DNA of 13,708 nucleotides from DAOUFU01 sp034429275 (GCA_034429275.1 DAOUFU010000093.1:1-13708), one strand, 5' to 3'; positions 1 through 6,902 are shown, counted from the first letter of the stretch. Translations and numbers: made by a program. Notes: generated from the sequence alone by a model not told the origin.

Positions 1-114
1 CCGGCCTCACCCCCGCGCGGCCAAAACCGGGCCGCTCCGCCCCCTCTCCGAAAATTTTCGGAGAGGGGGCAGACCAAGCGCCTCCCATGAGGCGCGCAGG
101 TCGGGGGTGAGGCC
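1..114. repeat. Palindromic dispersed repeat, copy 1
   Basis: This is a GC-rich element bounded by a perfect 12-bp terminal inverted repeat, GGCCTCACCCCC at 3-14 and its complement at 103-114. Inside is a perfect 32-bp palindrome at 39-70, centred on AAAATTTT, and a second hairpin with stem GCGCCTC (78-84) / GAGGCGC (89-95) and loop CCAT. A second copy lies at 2861-2965 and a degenerate one at 6135-6172. It encodes no protein. It resembles REP or MITE-like non-autonomous repeats in form only; no family is recognised. The left edge may extend before the window. Confidence 0.85.
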
Positions 115-162
115 AGCCGTTCGCCCACCCCCTATCCGCTCACCTTATCAAAATGCATGACG

Positions 163-189
163 GGGGCGAAGTCCTCGCAATTTCGCCCC
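163..189. other. Hairpin upstream of the ftsW promoter
   Basis: A perfect 8-bp inverted repeat, GGGGCGAA at 163-170 and TTCGCCCC at 182-189, is separated by 11 bases. No T-run follows on the + strand, so it is not a convincing intrinsic terminator. It could be a weak terminator of an unseen upstream gene or an operator. Its role is unknown. Confidence 0.35.
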
Positions 190-226
190 AATCTGGAATA
201 CACCCATCAAGCGGGCCGGTTTGCGG

Positions 227-232
227 TACAAT
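227..232 (+). promoter_or_regulatory. -10-like hexamer ahead of ftsW
   Basis: TACAAT at 227-232 matches the sigma-70 type -10 consensus in five of six positions and lies 37 bases before the chosen ftsW start. I see no clear -35 hexamer at 16-18 bp upstream. The same type of site precedes several other genes in the window, which supports it. If real, it excludes the longer ftsW start at 153. Confidence 0.45.
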
Positions 233-269
233 ACACGGTAGAGGTGGGTGTGATGGGATTGCACAGCGC

Positions 270-1520
270 ATGGCCGATCTTCCGCAGTATGTAGACGACG
301 ACGAATTCAACTATGCAGACGCTCTGAGCGGGGCGCGCAGCCGCCATGCTGAGATGCTGCCCGCTGCTCAGCAGCCACCCGCCGAGCGTGCGCTTCCGCG
401 AGTCTTCGCGGCGGGGTTCGATCTGTACCTGCTGCTGGCGGTGGGCGTCCTGTGTGCGATCGGGCTGCTGTTTGTCTACAGCGCCTCGATTGACGTCAGC
501 TACCAGGTGACGGGGCAGGCCAGGGGCACCACCTATTTTTTCACCCGGCAGGTGCGCTCGATGGTGATCGGGCTGGTGCTGATGGTGCTGGTGGCGCGGA
601 TGGACTACCACATCTGGCGGCGGCTGGCCGTGCCGATGATGCTGGGCGTGATCGTGCTGCTGGTGGGCGTGCTTCAGTTCGGTGATGTGCGCTTCGAGGC
701 CCAGCGCGCCCTGATCAACGGCGCGCTCCAGCCCGGCGAGCTGGCCAAGTTCACCGTGGTGATTTATATGGCGGCGTGGCTGGCGGCCAAACGCAACCGG
801 CTGCGCAACATTTTTTACGGTATCATCCCCTTTAGCATCCTGGTGGGCACGGTCGCGTTTTTGATCGTGCTCCAGCCGGACCTCAGCACCGCCGCCAGCA
901 TCCTGGCCACCGCGCTGAGCATGTTTTTCATCGCCGGGGCCGATTGGGTTCAGTTGCTGACCATCGGCGGCGTGATGGGAGTCGCCGGGTGGCAGATGGC
1001 AACCCGGCTTGAATATGCGCGGGAACGCCTTGAAGCGCACCTGGCCGCGGTGGAAGACCTGACCCAGGCCAGCGATCACGTGCAGGCGGCGGTCGAAGCG
1101 TTCATCAACGGCGGGCTGACCGGCGTCGGGCTGGGGCAGAGCGAGTTGAAATTCTCCAACAACCTGCCGTTCCCCCACACCGACAGCATCTTCGCGGTGA
1201 TCGGCGAAGAGACGGGGCTGCTCGGCAGCTTTTTTGTCATCGCCCTGTTCGTGTTCCTGATCACGCGCGGGCTGACGATTGCCCGCCACGCGCCGGATAT
1301 GTTCGGCAGCCTGCTGGCGGCGGGCGTGACCTGCTGGATCGCCTATGACGCGCTGCTGAACATCGCGGTGATGACGGCGGTACTGCCGCCGACGGGGGTG
1401 CCGCTGCCGTTCATCAGTTTTGGTGGATCGTCCCTGGTGGCTGCGATGTGCGGGGCCGGGCTGATGCTCAGCGTCTCGCGGGCGATCAGCCTGCAGGCGC
1501 TGCCTCACCGCCGCCAGTGA
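270..1520 (+). CDS. ftsW: FtsW, septal peptidoglycan glycosyltransferase (SEDS family)
   Basis: FtsW polymerises lipid II into glycan strands at the division septum together with a class B penicillin-binding protein. The 416-residue protein has a hydrophilic acidic N-terminal stretch of about 50 residues, then multiple membrane segments beginning near residue 52. SEDS hallmarks are visible: a QPDLSTA motif after the middle helices, HTDSIFAVIGEETGLLGS starting at residue 303 in the large external loop (the HTD aspartate is a candidate for the essential acidic residue), and PPTGVPLPFISFGGSS near the C-terminus. The context beside murG favours FtsW over the elongation paralogue RodA. The start at 270 is chosen because an ATG at 153 lies upstream of the -10-like TACAAT and would add a stretch with no family resemblance. 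No good Shine-Dalgarno sequence is seen, so the start is less certain than the identity. Confidence 0.93.
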   Translation: MADLPQYVDDDEFNYADALSGARSRHAEMLPAAQQPPAERALPRVFAAGFDLYLLLAVGVLCAIGLLFVYSASIDVSYQVTGQARGTTYFFTRQVRSMVIGLVLMVLVARMDYHIWRRLAVPMMLGVIVLLVGVLQFGDVRFEAQRALINGALQPGELAKFTVVIYMAAWLAAKRNRLRNIFYGIIPFSILVGTVAFLIVLQPDLSTAASILATALSMFFIAGADWVQLLTIGGVMGVAGWQMATRLEYARERLEAHLAAVEDLTQASDHVQAAVEAFINGGLTGVGLGQSELKFSNNLPFPHTDSIFAVIGEETGLLGSFFVIALFVFLITRGLTIARHAPDMFGSLLAAGVTCWIAYDALLNIAVMTAVLPPTGVPLPFISFGGSSLVAAMCGAGLMLSVSRAISLQALPHRRQ

Positions 1521-1546
1521 GGGCCGTCTTCGGTGATTAATTGGAG

Positions 1547-1580
1547 GAAGGGCGGGTATTGCAGCCCGCTTCTTTTTGTT
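1547..1580 (+). terminator. Intrinsic terminator between ftsW and murG
   Basis: A stem pairs GAAG + CGGGT (1547-1557, with GG bulged) with GCCCG + CTTC (1564-1572), including one G-T wobble. It is followed directly by TTTTTGTT at 1573-1580. This is the classic layout of a Rho-independent terminator for ftsW. The stem is short and bulged, so read-through into murG is possible. Confidence 0.55.
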
Positions 1581-1624
1581 ATGCTTGGCACGTTTTCAGG
1601 CTGACCAAAACGGAGAAAATTCAC

Positions 1625-2740
1625 GTGCGGATCATGTTTTCAGCCGGGGGGACCGGCGGCGGCGTGTATCCGGCGCTGGCCGTGGCGAGCGCGCTGCGCA
1701 GGCTCTACCCCGAAGTGACCCAGATGTTTGTCGGCGCGCGCGGTGATATGGCGCGCGACCTGGTGGCCCGCTCGGAGGTGAAGTTCGAGCACTATTACGA
1801 GGTGCTTTCCGGGCCGTTGCACGGCGTCCCGCGCCTTCAGCAGGCGTTCAGCGCGCTGAAGATTGCGCTCGGCGTGCTGCAGTCGATCGCGCTGGTGCTG
1901 AGGCTGCGCCCGCAGGTCCTGCTGCTGACCGGCGGCTGGGTCGGCTTCCCGATGGCGGTGGCGTGCTGGCTGTTGCGCCGCCCGATTGTGATCTACGTGC
2001 CGGATATCGAGCCGGGGCTGGCGCTGCGAATGCAGGGGCGCTATCTCGCCCGGATCATCACCGCGACGGTGGCCGAGACGGGCGCATTCTTCCCCGGCAA
2101 AGAGGTGATCGTCACCGGCTACCCGCTGCGCGATGAAATCCTGCGCGCCGACCGCGACGAGGCACGCCGTGCCTTCGGGCTGGACCCGGCGCGCCCCACG
2201 CTGATGGTGTTTGGCGGCAGCAAGGGGTCGCGCAGCATCAATACGGCGATGGCACAGATCGCGCCCGACTTGCTGGCCGACGGCTTGCAAATTCTGCACA
2301 TTTCCGGGCGGCTGGATTGGGAGCAGGTCCAGGCCCAGCACGCGCGGCTCAGCCCGGAGCAGCAGGCGCAGTACCGCATCTTCGACTTTTTGCCGGATAT
2401 CGGGCAGGCGTTCGCCGCTTCGGACCTGGTGATCAGCCGCGCAGGGGCGGCCACGCTGGCCGAGTATCCCGCGCTGGAACTGCCCGCCATCCTGGTGCCG
2501 TACCCCTATGCCTGGCGCTACCAGCGAGTTAATGCCGACTGGCTGGTCGATCGCGGTGCGGCGGTGCGAGTAGACGATGATACGCTGGGCCGCGATCTGC
2601 TGCCCACCATTCGCAGCCTGTTCGCCGACCCGGCGCGGCTGGCGGCCATGCGCGCGGCGATGGCTGCGCTCAAGGAGCCGGACGGCGCGGGCAATATCGC
2701 ACGCGTGCTGGTACGCACTGCCGATTCTGGCGATGCGTAA
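1625..2740 (+). CDS. murG: MurG, lipid I N-acetylglucosaminyltransferase
   Basis: MurG transfers GlcNAc from UDP-GlcNAc to lipid I at the inner face of the membrane, making lipid II. The 371-residue protein has the GT-B two-domain layout. The N-terminal glycine loop reads SAGGTGGGVYPALAVA, the second loop reads LMVFGGSKGSRSIN, and the UDP-sugar site near the C-terminus reads SRAGAATLAE followed by LPAILVPYPYAWRYQRVNA. The start is GTG at 1625, with GGAG at 1612-1615 nine bases upstream. The open frame extends back to a TTG at 1541, but that part overlaps the terminator and lacks family resemblance. Oddity: the usual histidine of GGTGGH in the first loop is glycine here. The gene is followed by 407 bp without a gene, so co-transcription with the next gene is uncertain. 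Confidence 0.93.
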   Translation: MRIMFSAGGTGGGVYPALAVASALRRLYPEVTQMFVGARGDMARDLVARSEVKFEHYYEVLSGPLHGVPRLQQAFSALKIALGVLQSIALVLRLRPQVLLLTGGWVGFPMAVACWLLRRPIVIYVPDIEPGLALRMQGRYLARIITATVAETGAFFPGKEVIVTGYPLRDEILRADRDEARRAFGLDPARPTLMVFGGSKGSRSINTAMAQIAPDLLADGLQILHISGRLDWEQVQAQHARLSPEQQAQYRIFDFLPDIGQAFAASDLVISRAGAATLAEYPALELPAILVPYPYAWRYQRVNADWLVDRGAAVRVDDDTLGRDLLPTIRSLFADPARLAAMRAAMAALKEPDGAGNIARVLVRTADSGDA

Positions 2741-2817
2741 GCGTGGAAACAGTCGCCCCTCATGCGGGTACGCATGGCGCGGCGGTGACGGCAGCACTGA
2801 CCCTTCCGCCGATGCAG

Positions 2818-3055
2818 TCGGGTGCATTCCATTTTCGGGGCATTAGACTGTGGGGGTTGCCCGGCCTCACCCCCGCGCGGCCAAGAACGGGCCGCGCCGA
2901 AAATTTTCGGAGAGGGGGCAGACCAAGCGCCTCGCAAGAGGCGCGCAGGTCGGGGGTGAGGCCGGACTCTCACGGGGCACCATAGCCGGTTATTTTCTCA
3001 ACGTGCACGAGCGTGCGGCGAAACGGTGGCGTGAACTTTCGTGGAATGCACCCGA
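2818..3055. repeat. 14-bp inverted repeat around repeat copy 2
   Basis: TCGGGTGCATTCCA at 2818-2831 has its exact reverse complement at 3042-3055. The arms enclose repeat copy 2 asymmetrically: 29 bp before it and 76 bp after it. An 11-bp direct repeat, CCGATGCAGTC, also occurs at 2809-2819 and 3052-3062, overlapping the arms. Together these suggest a duplicated and inverted segment or the edges of a larger structured unit. The rest of the gap from 2741 to 3147 shows no credible gene. Confidence 0.6.
2861..2965. repeat. Palindromic dispersed repeat, copy 2
   Basis: This matches copy 1 (1-114) with few substitutions and one 11-base deletion in the left arm of the central palindrome. The 12-bp terminal inverted repeats are intact. 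The second hairpin keeps its GCGCCTC/GAGGCGC stem but has loop GCAA instead of CCAT. The sequence just after it (GACTCTCACGGG) resembles the sequence after the degenerate copy near 6160, so the true element may extend about 12 bases further right. It sits between murG and the CvpA-like gene. Confidence 0.85.
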
Positions 3056-3070
3056 TGCAGTCCTGTCACT

Positions 3071-3098
3071 TTGCCGATAAGGGCAAAAGGCATACAAT
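3071..3098 (+). promoter_or_regulatory. Promoter for the CvpA-like gene
   Basis: TTGCCG at 3071-3076 and TACAAT at 3093-3098 are separated by 16 bp, giving a reasonable sigma-70 type promoter. The start codon lies 50 bases downstream of the -10. A small inverted repeat (TTTGCC at 3070-3075 and GGCAAA at 3082-3087) overlaps the -35 and spacer and could be an operator. Confidence 0.5.
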
Positions 3099-3147
3099 AG
3101 GGGATGCAGCGTGAGCGCGGCAGGCTGGTTCGGGGGATAGAGTCGTT

Positions 3148-3678
3148 ATGATGGAACTCGCGGTTTTCTTCTGGGTGAGCATCGCCTTTTTTGCCGGGAT
3201 CGGGTTCATGCGCGGGTGGGCCAAAGAACTGATCGCGACGGCTGGCATCGTGCTGGCCTTGTTCGCTATCAAACAGTTCGAGACCCTGTTCATCGACCCG
3301 CTGACCGATGGGCGGCAGCTCGCGAAATTCAACCTGGAAGCGCTGATCCTGGTGGCGATGGCCTTTTTCGCCTATCAGACCCCGCCCGACCGCATCTCGC
3401 GCAGTAAGCGGGCCATTGTGCGCGAGGGGTTTCAAGAGGGAATCCTGGGCGCGCTGGCTGGGGGCATCAACGGCTACCTGCTGGTCGGCTCACTGTGGTG
3501 GTATATGGATAACACGCAGTACCCGCTCTCGCCCCACGTCATGCCGGTCAATCCTGCCTCGGCCAGCGCGGAACTGGTGAATATTCTTCCGCTTAGCTGG
3601 ATGCTCAGCGGCGATGGCAGCCTGCTCTCGCTGCTGATGATCGGTTTGTTTGTGTTCGTGATTATTGCGATCATCTAG
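3148..3678 (+). CDS. CvpA-like multi-pass membrane protein
   Basis: This 176-residue protein is strongly hydrophobic, with about five likely membrane segments near residues 3-21, 28-45, 64-77, 99-118 and 157-176. The stretch GFMRGWAKELIATAGIVLAL (19-38) resembles the conserved start of CvpA-type proteins, where a glycine, an Arg-Gly pair and an acidic residue precede a second helix. A basic, soluble loop (DRISRSKRAIVREGFQEG) lies in the middle. No catalytic motif is visible. ATG codons at 3148 and 3151 are adjacent; GGGGGA at 3132-3137 could be the ribosome site. Its place between murG and murC, with its own promoter, suggests an envelope role, but that is inference. The CvpA assignment rests on a short motif and topology only. 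Confidence 0.6.
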   Translation: MMELAVFFWVSIAFFAGIGFMRGWAKELIATAGIVLALFAIKQFETLFIDPLTDGRQLAKFNLEALILVAMAFFAYQTPPDRISRSKRAIVREGFQEGILGALAGGINGYLLVGSLWWYMDNTQYPLSPHVMPVNPASASAELVNILPLSWMLSGDGSLLSLLMIGLFVFVIIAII

Positions 3679-3792
3679 CGGTTATCTGGCGCACAGCCGC
3701 CGGGATTGGGCGGCAGAGGCAGGCAGCGCAGCCCTGCTATCCCCCGATCGCTGGCCGCGGCTTGTGGATCGCTTACCCGGACTCCTCAACCT

Positions 3793-5196
3793 ATGCCACT
3801 CAATGCTCAGCACGTGCATATTGTTGGAATCGGCGGGTTTGGCATGTCGGCCATTGCCCGCATTTTGTTACAGCAGGGGATTCGCGTCAGCGGCTCGGAC
3901 CTGCGCGCCAACGATCTGACCCGCGCCCTGGCCGAGGCGGGGGCCGTCGTCTTTGAGGGGCACCGCGCGGAGAACATCGCCGGGGCAGACCTGGTGGCGT
4001 GCTCGTCCGCCGTGCCTGCCGAGAACCCCGAACTGGTCGCAGCGCGCGCGGCGAATATCCCGGTGATGCGGCGGCGCGATCTGCTGGGCCACCTGATGGA
4101 CGCTTACCAGGGCATCGCCGTTGCCGGGACACACGGCAAAACTACCACCACCGCGCTGATCGCCCACCTGTTGATCAGCGCCGGGCTGGACCCCACCTAT
4201 ATCGTGGGGGGCGTGCTGGGCAACACCGGGACCAACGCCGGGGTGGGGCAGGGGCCGCATTTTGTGATCGAAGCGGATGAATATGACCGGATGTTTCTCG
4301 GTCTGCGCCCGCAGATTGCCGTGATCACCAATATTGAGCACGACCATCCCGATTGCTACCCCACCTTCGATGAGATGCTGGCGGCCTTTCGCGCCTTTGC
4401 CGACCTGCTGCCCTCCGCCGGGCGGCTGATCGTCTGCGCGGACGATCCGCACGCGGCGGCGTTGGGCGCGGCGCGGCGCGCGGCGGGCCTGCCGGTGATC
4501 ACCTATGGGCTGGAGAGCGTGGGGGCCGACTGGCGCGCGGCAGACCTCACGCCGGACGCGGCGGGCGGCACCGCGTTTGAGGTGTGGCACGGCGCGATGC
4601 AGTTAGGGCATCCCCGGCTGAACCTGGCGGGCCGTCACAACGTGCTGAATGCGCTGGCGGCGCTGGCGGCGGCGGACTGCGCCGGTGTGCCGTTCGAGGC
4701 GGCGGCGCGGGCGCTCGACAGCTTCGCGGGGACGGGCCGCCGCAGCGAATTGATGGGCACGGTGGGCGGCGTAACCGTGATCAACGACTATGCGCATCAC
4801 CCCACCGCCATCCGCGTCACGCTCGAAGCGCAGCGCGCGCGCCCCGGCGTGGGCGCGATCTGGGCGGTGTGGCAGCCGCATACTTACGGGCGGCTGCGCG
4901 CCCTGGCTGCCGATTTTGCGGCGGCGTTTGCCAGCGCCGATCATGTGCTGGTGACGGATGTATATTCCGTGCGCGAGCCGCTGACTCCCGGTCTTGGCGC
5001 GCCGGAGATCGCCGAAATGATCCGGGCCACCGGTCACCCCGACGCGCGCTGGACGGGATCGCTGGCCGAGACGGCGGCGGCGGTGGTGGCCGGTGTGCGG
5101 CCCGGCGAACTTGTGTTACTCTTGTCGGCAGGCGACGCGCCCCAGGTGGGCCGGATGGTGCTGGATCACCTGCGGGCGTCCGGTGGCGAGGAGTGA
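3793..5196 (+). CDS. murC: MurC, UDP-N-acetylmuramate--L-alanine ligase
   Basis: MurC is the ATP-dependent cytoplasmic ligase that adds L-alanine to UDP-MurNAc, the first step of the stem peptide. The 467-residue protein shows all three Mur ligase domains: an N-terminal nucleotide fold (HVHIVGIGGFGMSAIA), a central ATPase with P-loop GTHGKTTTT at residues 112-120, EADEYDRMFL and ITNIEHDHPD, and a C-terminal domain with GRRSELMG, NDYAHHPTAI and WQPHTYGRLRAL. The ATG at 3793 places the first fold at the very N-terminus as in other MurC proteins. The open frame runs back to a TTG at 3706 but that part looks non-coding. No strong Shine-Dalgarno is seen. murB starts five bases after the murC stop, so the two are co-translated. 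Length is normal for the family. Confidence 0.95.
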   Translation: MPLNAQHVHIVGIGGFGMSAIARILLQQGIRVSGSDLRANDLTRALAEAGAVVFEGHRAENIAGADLVACSSAVPAENPELVAARAANIPVMRRRDLLGHLMDAYQGIAVAGTHGKTTTTALIAHLLISAGLDPTYIVGGVLGNTGTNAGVGQGPHFVIEADEYDRMFLGLRPQIAVITNIEHDHPDCYPTFDEMLAAFRAFADLLPSAGRLIVCADDPHAAALGAARRAAGLPVITYGLESVGADWRAADLTPDAAGGTAFEVWHGAMQLGHPRLNLAGRHNVLNALAALAAADCAGVPFEAAARALDSFAGTGRRSELMGTVGGVTVINDYAHHPTAIRVTLEAQRARPGVGAIWAVWQPHTYGRLRALAADFAAAFASADHVLVTDVYSVREPLTPGLGAPEIAEMIRATGHPDARWTGSLAETAAAVVAGVRPGELVLLLSAGDAPQVGRMVLDHLRASGGEE

Positions 5197-5201
5197 CCGT
5201 C

Positions 5202-6125
5202 ATGAACGATCCCTATCAGCCGCTCGCGGATCGCTTTGGCGCTGCGTTGAAGCGGGACGAACTGCTCGCGCGCTATACGGTGGCGCGGCTGGGCGGCCCG
5301 GCGGATGCCCTGCTGATCGCAACCAGCGCCGACGACCTGATGGACGCGGTGACGCTGGCCCACCAGGCCGGGGTACGCTGGATCGTGCTGGGCAGCGGCG
5401 CGAACGTGTTGGCCGCCGATGCAGGCTATCGTGGAGTGGTGATCATCAACCACGCCAAAGGAGTCGAGATCGGCAGCACCGGGCGCGTAGTGGCCGAAAG
5501 CGGCGCAAACCTGATCACGCTGGCGCGGCGCTGTATGAGCCAGGGCATGGCCGGGTTGGAATGGGCGGTCAACGTGCCGGGCACGGTGGGCGGCGCGGTG
5601 ATCAATAATGCCGGGGCGCACGGCGGCGATATGGCCCAGTCGGTGTGTTGGGTCGAGGTCTTCTGCCTGATGGACACGCCGCACGTTGAGATCTGGAGCC
5701 GCGAGCAGATGCAGTATGGCTACCGCCGCTCGATCCTCAAGGGTGTGCGCGGCCAGTACGTGGTGACGGGCGTGACTCTGAATCTGCAGCCGGGGAACGA
5801 TCCGGCGCTGCTGAACGCCAAAGCCGACGAATTCGCGGCGCACCGCAAGCGCACCCAGCCGCCTGGAGCCAGCCTGGGCAGCATCTTCAAGAACCCGCCG
5901 GGCGATTACGCGGGCCGCCTGATCGAAGCTGCCGGGCTGAAGGGTCAGCGTTCCGGCAACGTACAGATTTCCCCGGTACACGCTAATTTTATCGTCAACG
6001 AGGGCGAGGGCACGGCGGCGGACTACCGCGCGCTGATCCTGCTGGCGCAGGAGACGGTCCGCGCCAAATTCGGCATCGAGCTGGAGATGGAGATCGAGCT
6101 GATCGGCGAGTGGGCCGAAGAGTAA
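5202..6125 (+). CDS. murB: MurB, UDP-N-acetylenolpyruvoylglucosamine reductase
   Basis: MurB is the FAD- and NADPH-dependent enzyme that reduces UDP-GlcNAc-enolpyruvate to UDP-MurNAc, the substrate MurC then uses. The 307-residue protein begins with the FAD-binding region (LGGPADALL, then WIVLGSGANVL) and VPGTVGGAVINNAGAHGG. The catalytic set is visible: Y174-R175 in YGYRRS, S227 in GSIFKNP as the proton-donating serine, and E297 in MEIELIGE near the C-terminus. The length and the GSIFKNP form fit type II MurB. ATG at 5202 is preceded by GAGGAG at 5188-5193, inside the murC 3' end. The frame stays open upstream through much of murC, but that part is a GC-rich shadow. A degenerate palindromic repeat follows the stop. 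Confidence 0.95.
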   Translation: MNDPYQPLADRFGAALKRDELLARYTVARLGGPADALLIATSADDLMDAVTLAHQAGVRWIVLGSGANVLAADAGYRGVVIINHAKGVEIGSTGRVVAESGANLITLARRCMSQGMAGLEWAVNVPGTVGGAVINNAGAHGGDMAQSVCWVEVFCLMDTPHVEIWSREQMQYGYRRSILKGVRGQYVVTGVTLNLQPGNDPALLNAKADEFAAHRKRTQPPGASLGSIFKNPPGDYAGRLIEAAGLKGQRSGNVQISPVHANFIVNEGEGTAADYRALILLAQETVRAKFGIELEMEIELIGEWAEE

Positions 6126-6134
6126 CGTCTCTCC

Positions 6135-6172
6135 GCGCGGCCTCGCTTGGGGGTGAGGCCGCACTCTCGCGG
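6135..6172. repeat. Degenerate palindromic repeat, copy 3
   Basis: The left part GCGCGGCCT and the right part GGGGGTGAGGCCG match the two ends of copies 1 and 2, with the roughly 80-bp interior missing. The bases after it (ACTCTCGCGGG) match those after copy 2 (ACTCTCACGGG) with one change. GGCCTC (6139-6144) and GAGGCC (6155-6160) can still pair as a hairpin. It begins about ten bases after the murB stop, but lacks a T-run and so is not a convincing intrinsic terminator. Confidence 0.6.
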
Positions 6173-6228
6173 GTTACGTGTTTTGATGCAATTACCCTGT
6201 CACCCTGGCGGACGAAGCGTCTTTTTTG

Positions 6229-6234
6229 TATACT
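6229..6234 (+). promoter_or_regulatory. -10-like hexamer for the DUF4256 gene
   Basis: TATACT at 6229-6234, preceded by a T-rich run, fits the -10 consensus in five of six positions. No clear -35 is found at normal spacing. The predicted leader of about 80 bases contains the 14-bp tandem repeat at 6278-6305. This suggests the gene is transcribed on its own rather than with murB. Confidence 0.5.
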
Positions 6235-6277
6235 CTGCGAATAGAACATGTGTGCCACTTTTGCCGATCAGCATGGA

Positions 6278-6305
6278 GCCTGTGAGCACGGGCCTGTGAG
6301 CACAG
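6278..6305 (+). repeat. 14-bp tandem duplication in the leader
   Basis: GCCTGTGAGCACGG (6278-6291) is followed at once by GCCTGTGAGCACAG (6292-6305); 13 of 14 bases agree. It lies between the predicted promoter and the Shine-Dalgarno sequence of the DUF4256 gene. It could be a replication-slippage duplication or a doubled binding site. Confidence 0.8.
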
Positions 6306-6318
6306 AAGGAGTCCTCCG

Positions 6319-6870
6319 ATGACACTTTCAGCCGAACAACGGGAAGCGCTGCTCAGCACATTGCAGGCTCGCTTCGAGAAAAACATGGGCCGTCACCAGG
6401 GGATAGAATGGGCCGCAGTCCTGGCGCGATTGGCGGCGAACAGCCAGAAACTGGAGTCGCTGGCGGAGATGGAAAGGACCGGCGGCGAGCCGGATGTAAT
6501 CGGCCACGACCCAATGACGGGCGAATTCATCTTTTGCGATTGTTCAGCAGAAAGCCCCGCAGGCCGCCGGAACCTGTGTTACGACCGCGCAGCGCTGGAC
6601 GCTCGCAAAGAGCACAAACCGGCGGGCAGCGCGGTGGATACGGCGGCTGCGATGGGCATCGAGCTGCTTTCGGAAGACCAGTACCGCGCCCTGCAGCGGC
6701 TGGGGAATTTCGATACAAAAACGTCGAGCTGGATCAAGACGCCGCCTGAGATCAGGAAGCTCGGCGGTGCCCTCTTTGCCGACCGCCGCTACGATCACGT
6801 CTTCGTGTATCACAACGGCGCATCCTCATATTATGCCGCCAGGGGGTTTCGCGGCGCGCTGAGGGTCTGA
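6319..6870 (+). CDS. DUF4256 family protein
   Basis: This 183-residue protein matches my memory of the DUF4256 family along its length: RFEKNMGRHQGIEWA near the N-terminus, EMERTGGEPDVIGHDPMTGEFIFCDCSAESPAGRRNLCYD in the middle, GNFDTKTSSWIKTP later, and a C-terminal DRRYDHVFVYHNGASSYYAARGFRG. The function of the family is not known to me. No signal peptide or membrane segment is seen, so it is probably cytoplasmic. The start at 6319 has a strong AAGGAG at 6306-6311 seven bases upstream, better than most neighbours. It interrupts the murB-ftsQ order, has its own promoter and a likely terminator, and is not a known division protein. Lateral gain is plausible but unproven. Confidence 0.9.
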   Translation: MTLSAEQREALLSTLQARFEKNMGRHQGIEWAAVLARLAANSQKLESLAEMERTGGEPDVIGHDPMTGEFIFCDCSAESPAGRRNLCYDRAALDARKEHKPAGSAVDTAAAMGIELLSEDQYRALQRLGNFDTKTSSWIKTPPEIRKLGGALFADRRYDHVFVYHNGASSYYAARGFRGALRV

Positions 6871-6902
6871 GCGCGGAGCGGCTGCCCGGTGCACGTTCTC
6901 TC

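Noticed and set aside
153..269. Extended ftsW start at the ATG at 153
   Set aside because: The added 39 residues contain no family resemblance and the start lies upstream of the likely -10 hexamer at 227-232.
207..1508. Long open frame antisense to ftsW, and similar antisense frames opposite murG, murB, ftsQ, ftsA, ftsZ and nrdJ
   Set aside because: Translations are rich in Arg, His, Gln and Pro with no recognisable domain, as expected of shadows in GC-rich coding DNA. The + strand genes are unambiguous.
1..2965. The palindromic repeats as an insertion sequence or CRISPR array
   Set aside because: There is no transposase frame, no regularly spaced spacers, and the copies are kilobases apart.
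2743..3080. Small open frames spanning repeat copy 2
   Set aside because: They run through the palindromic repeat, have low-complexity translations and no credible ribosome site.
4584..5201. murB frame open far into murC, suggesting a long N-terminal extension or fusion
   Set aside because: The extension is Arg/Gly/Ala-rich with no domain, lies opposite clear MurC coding in another frame, and a good ribosome site precedes ATG 5202.
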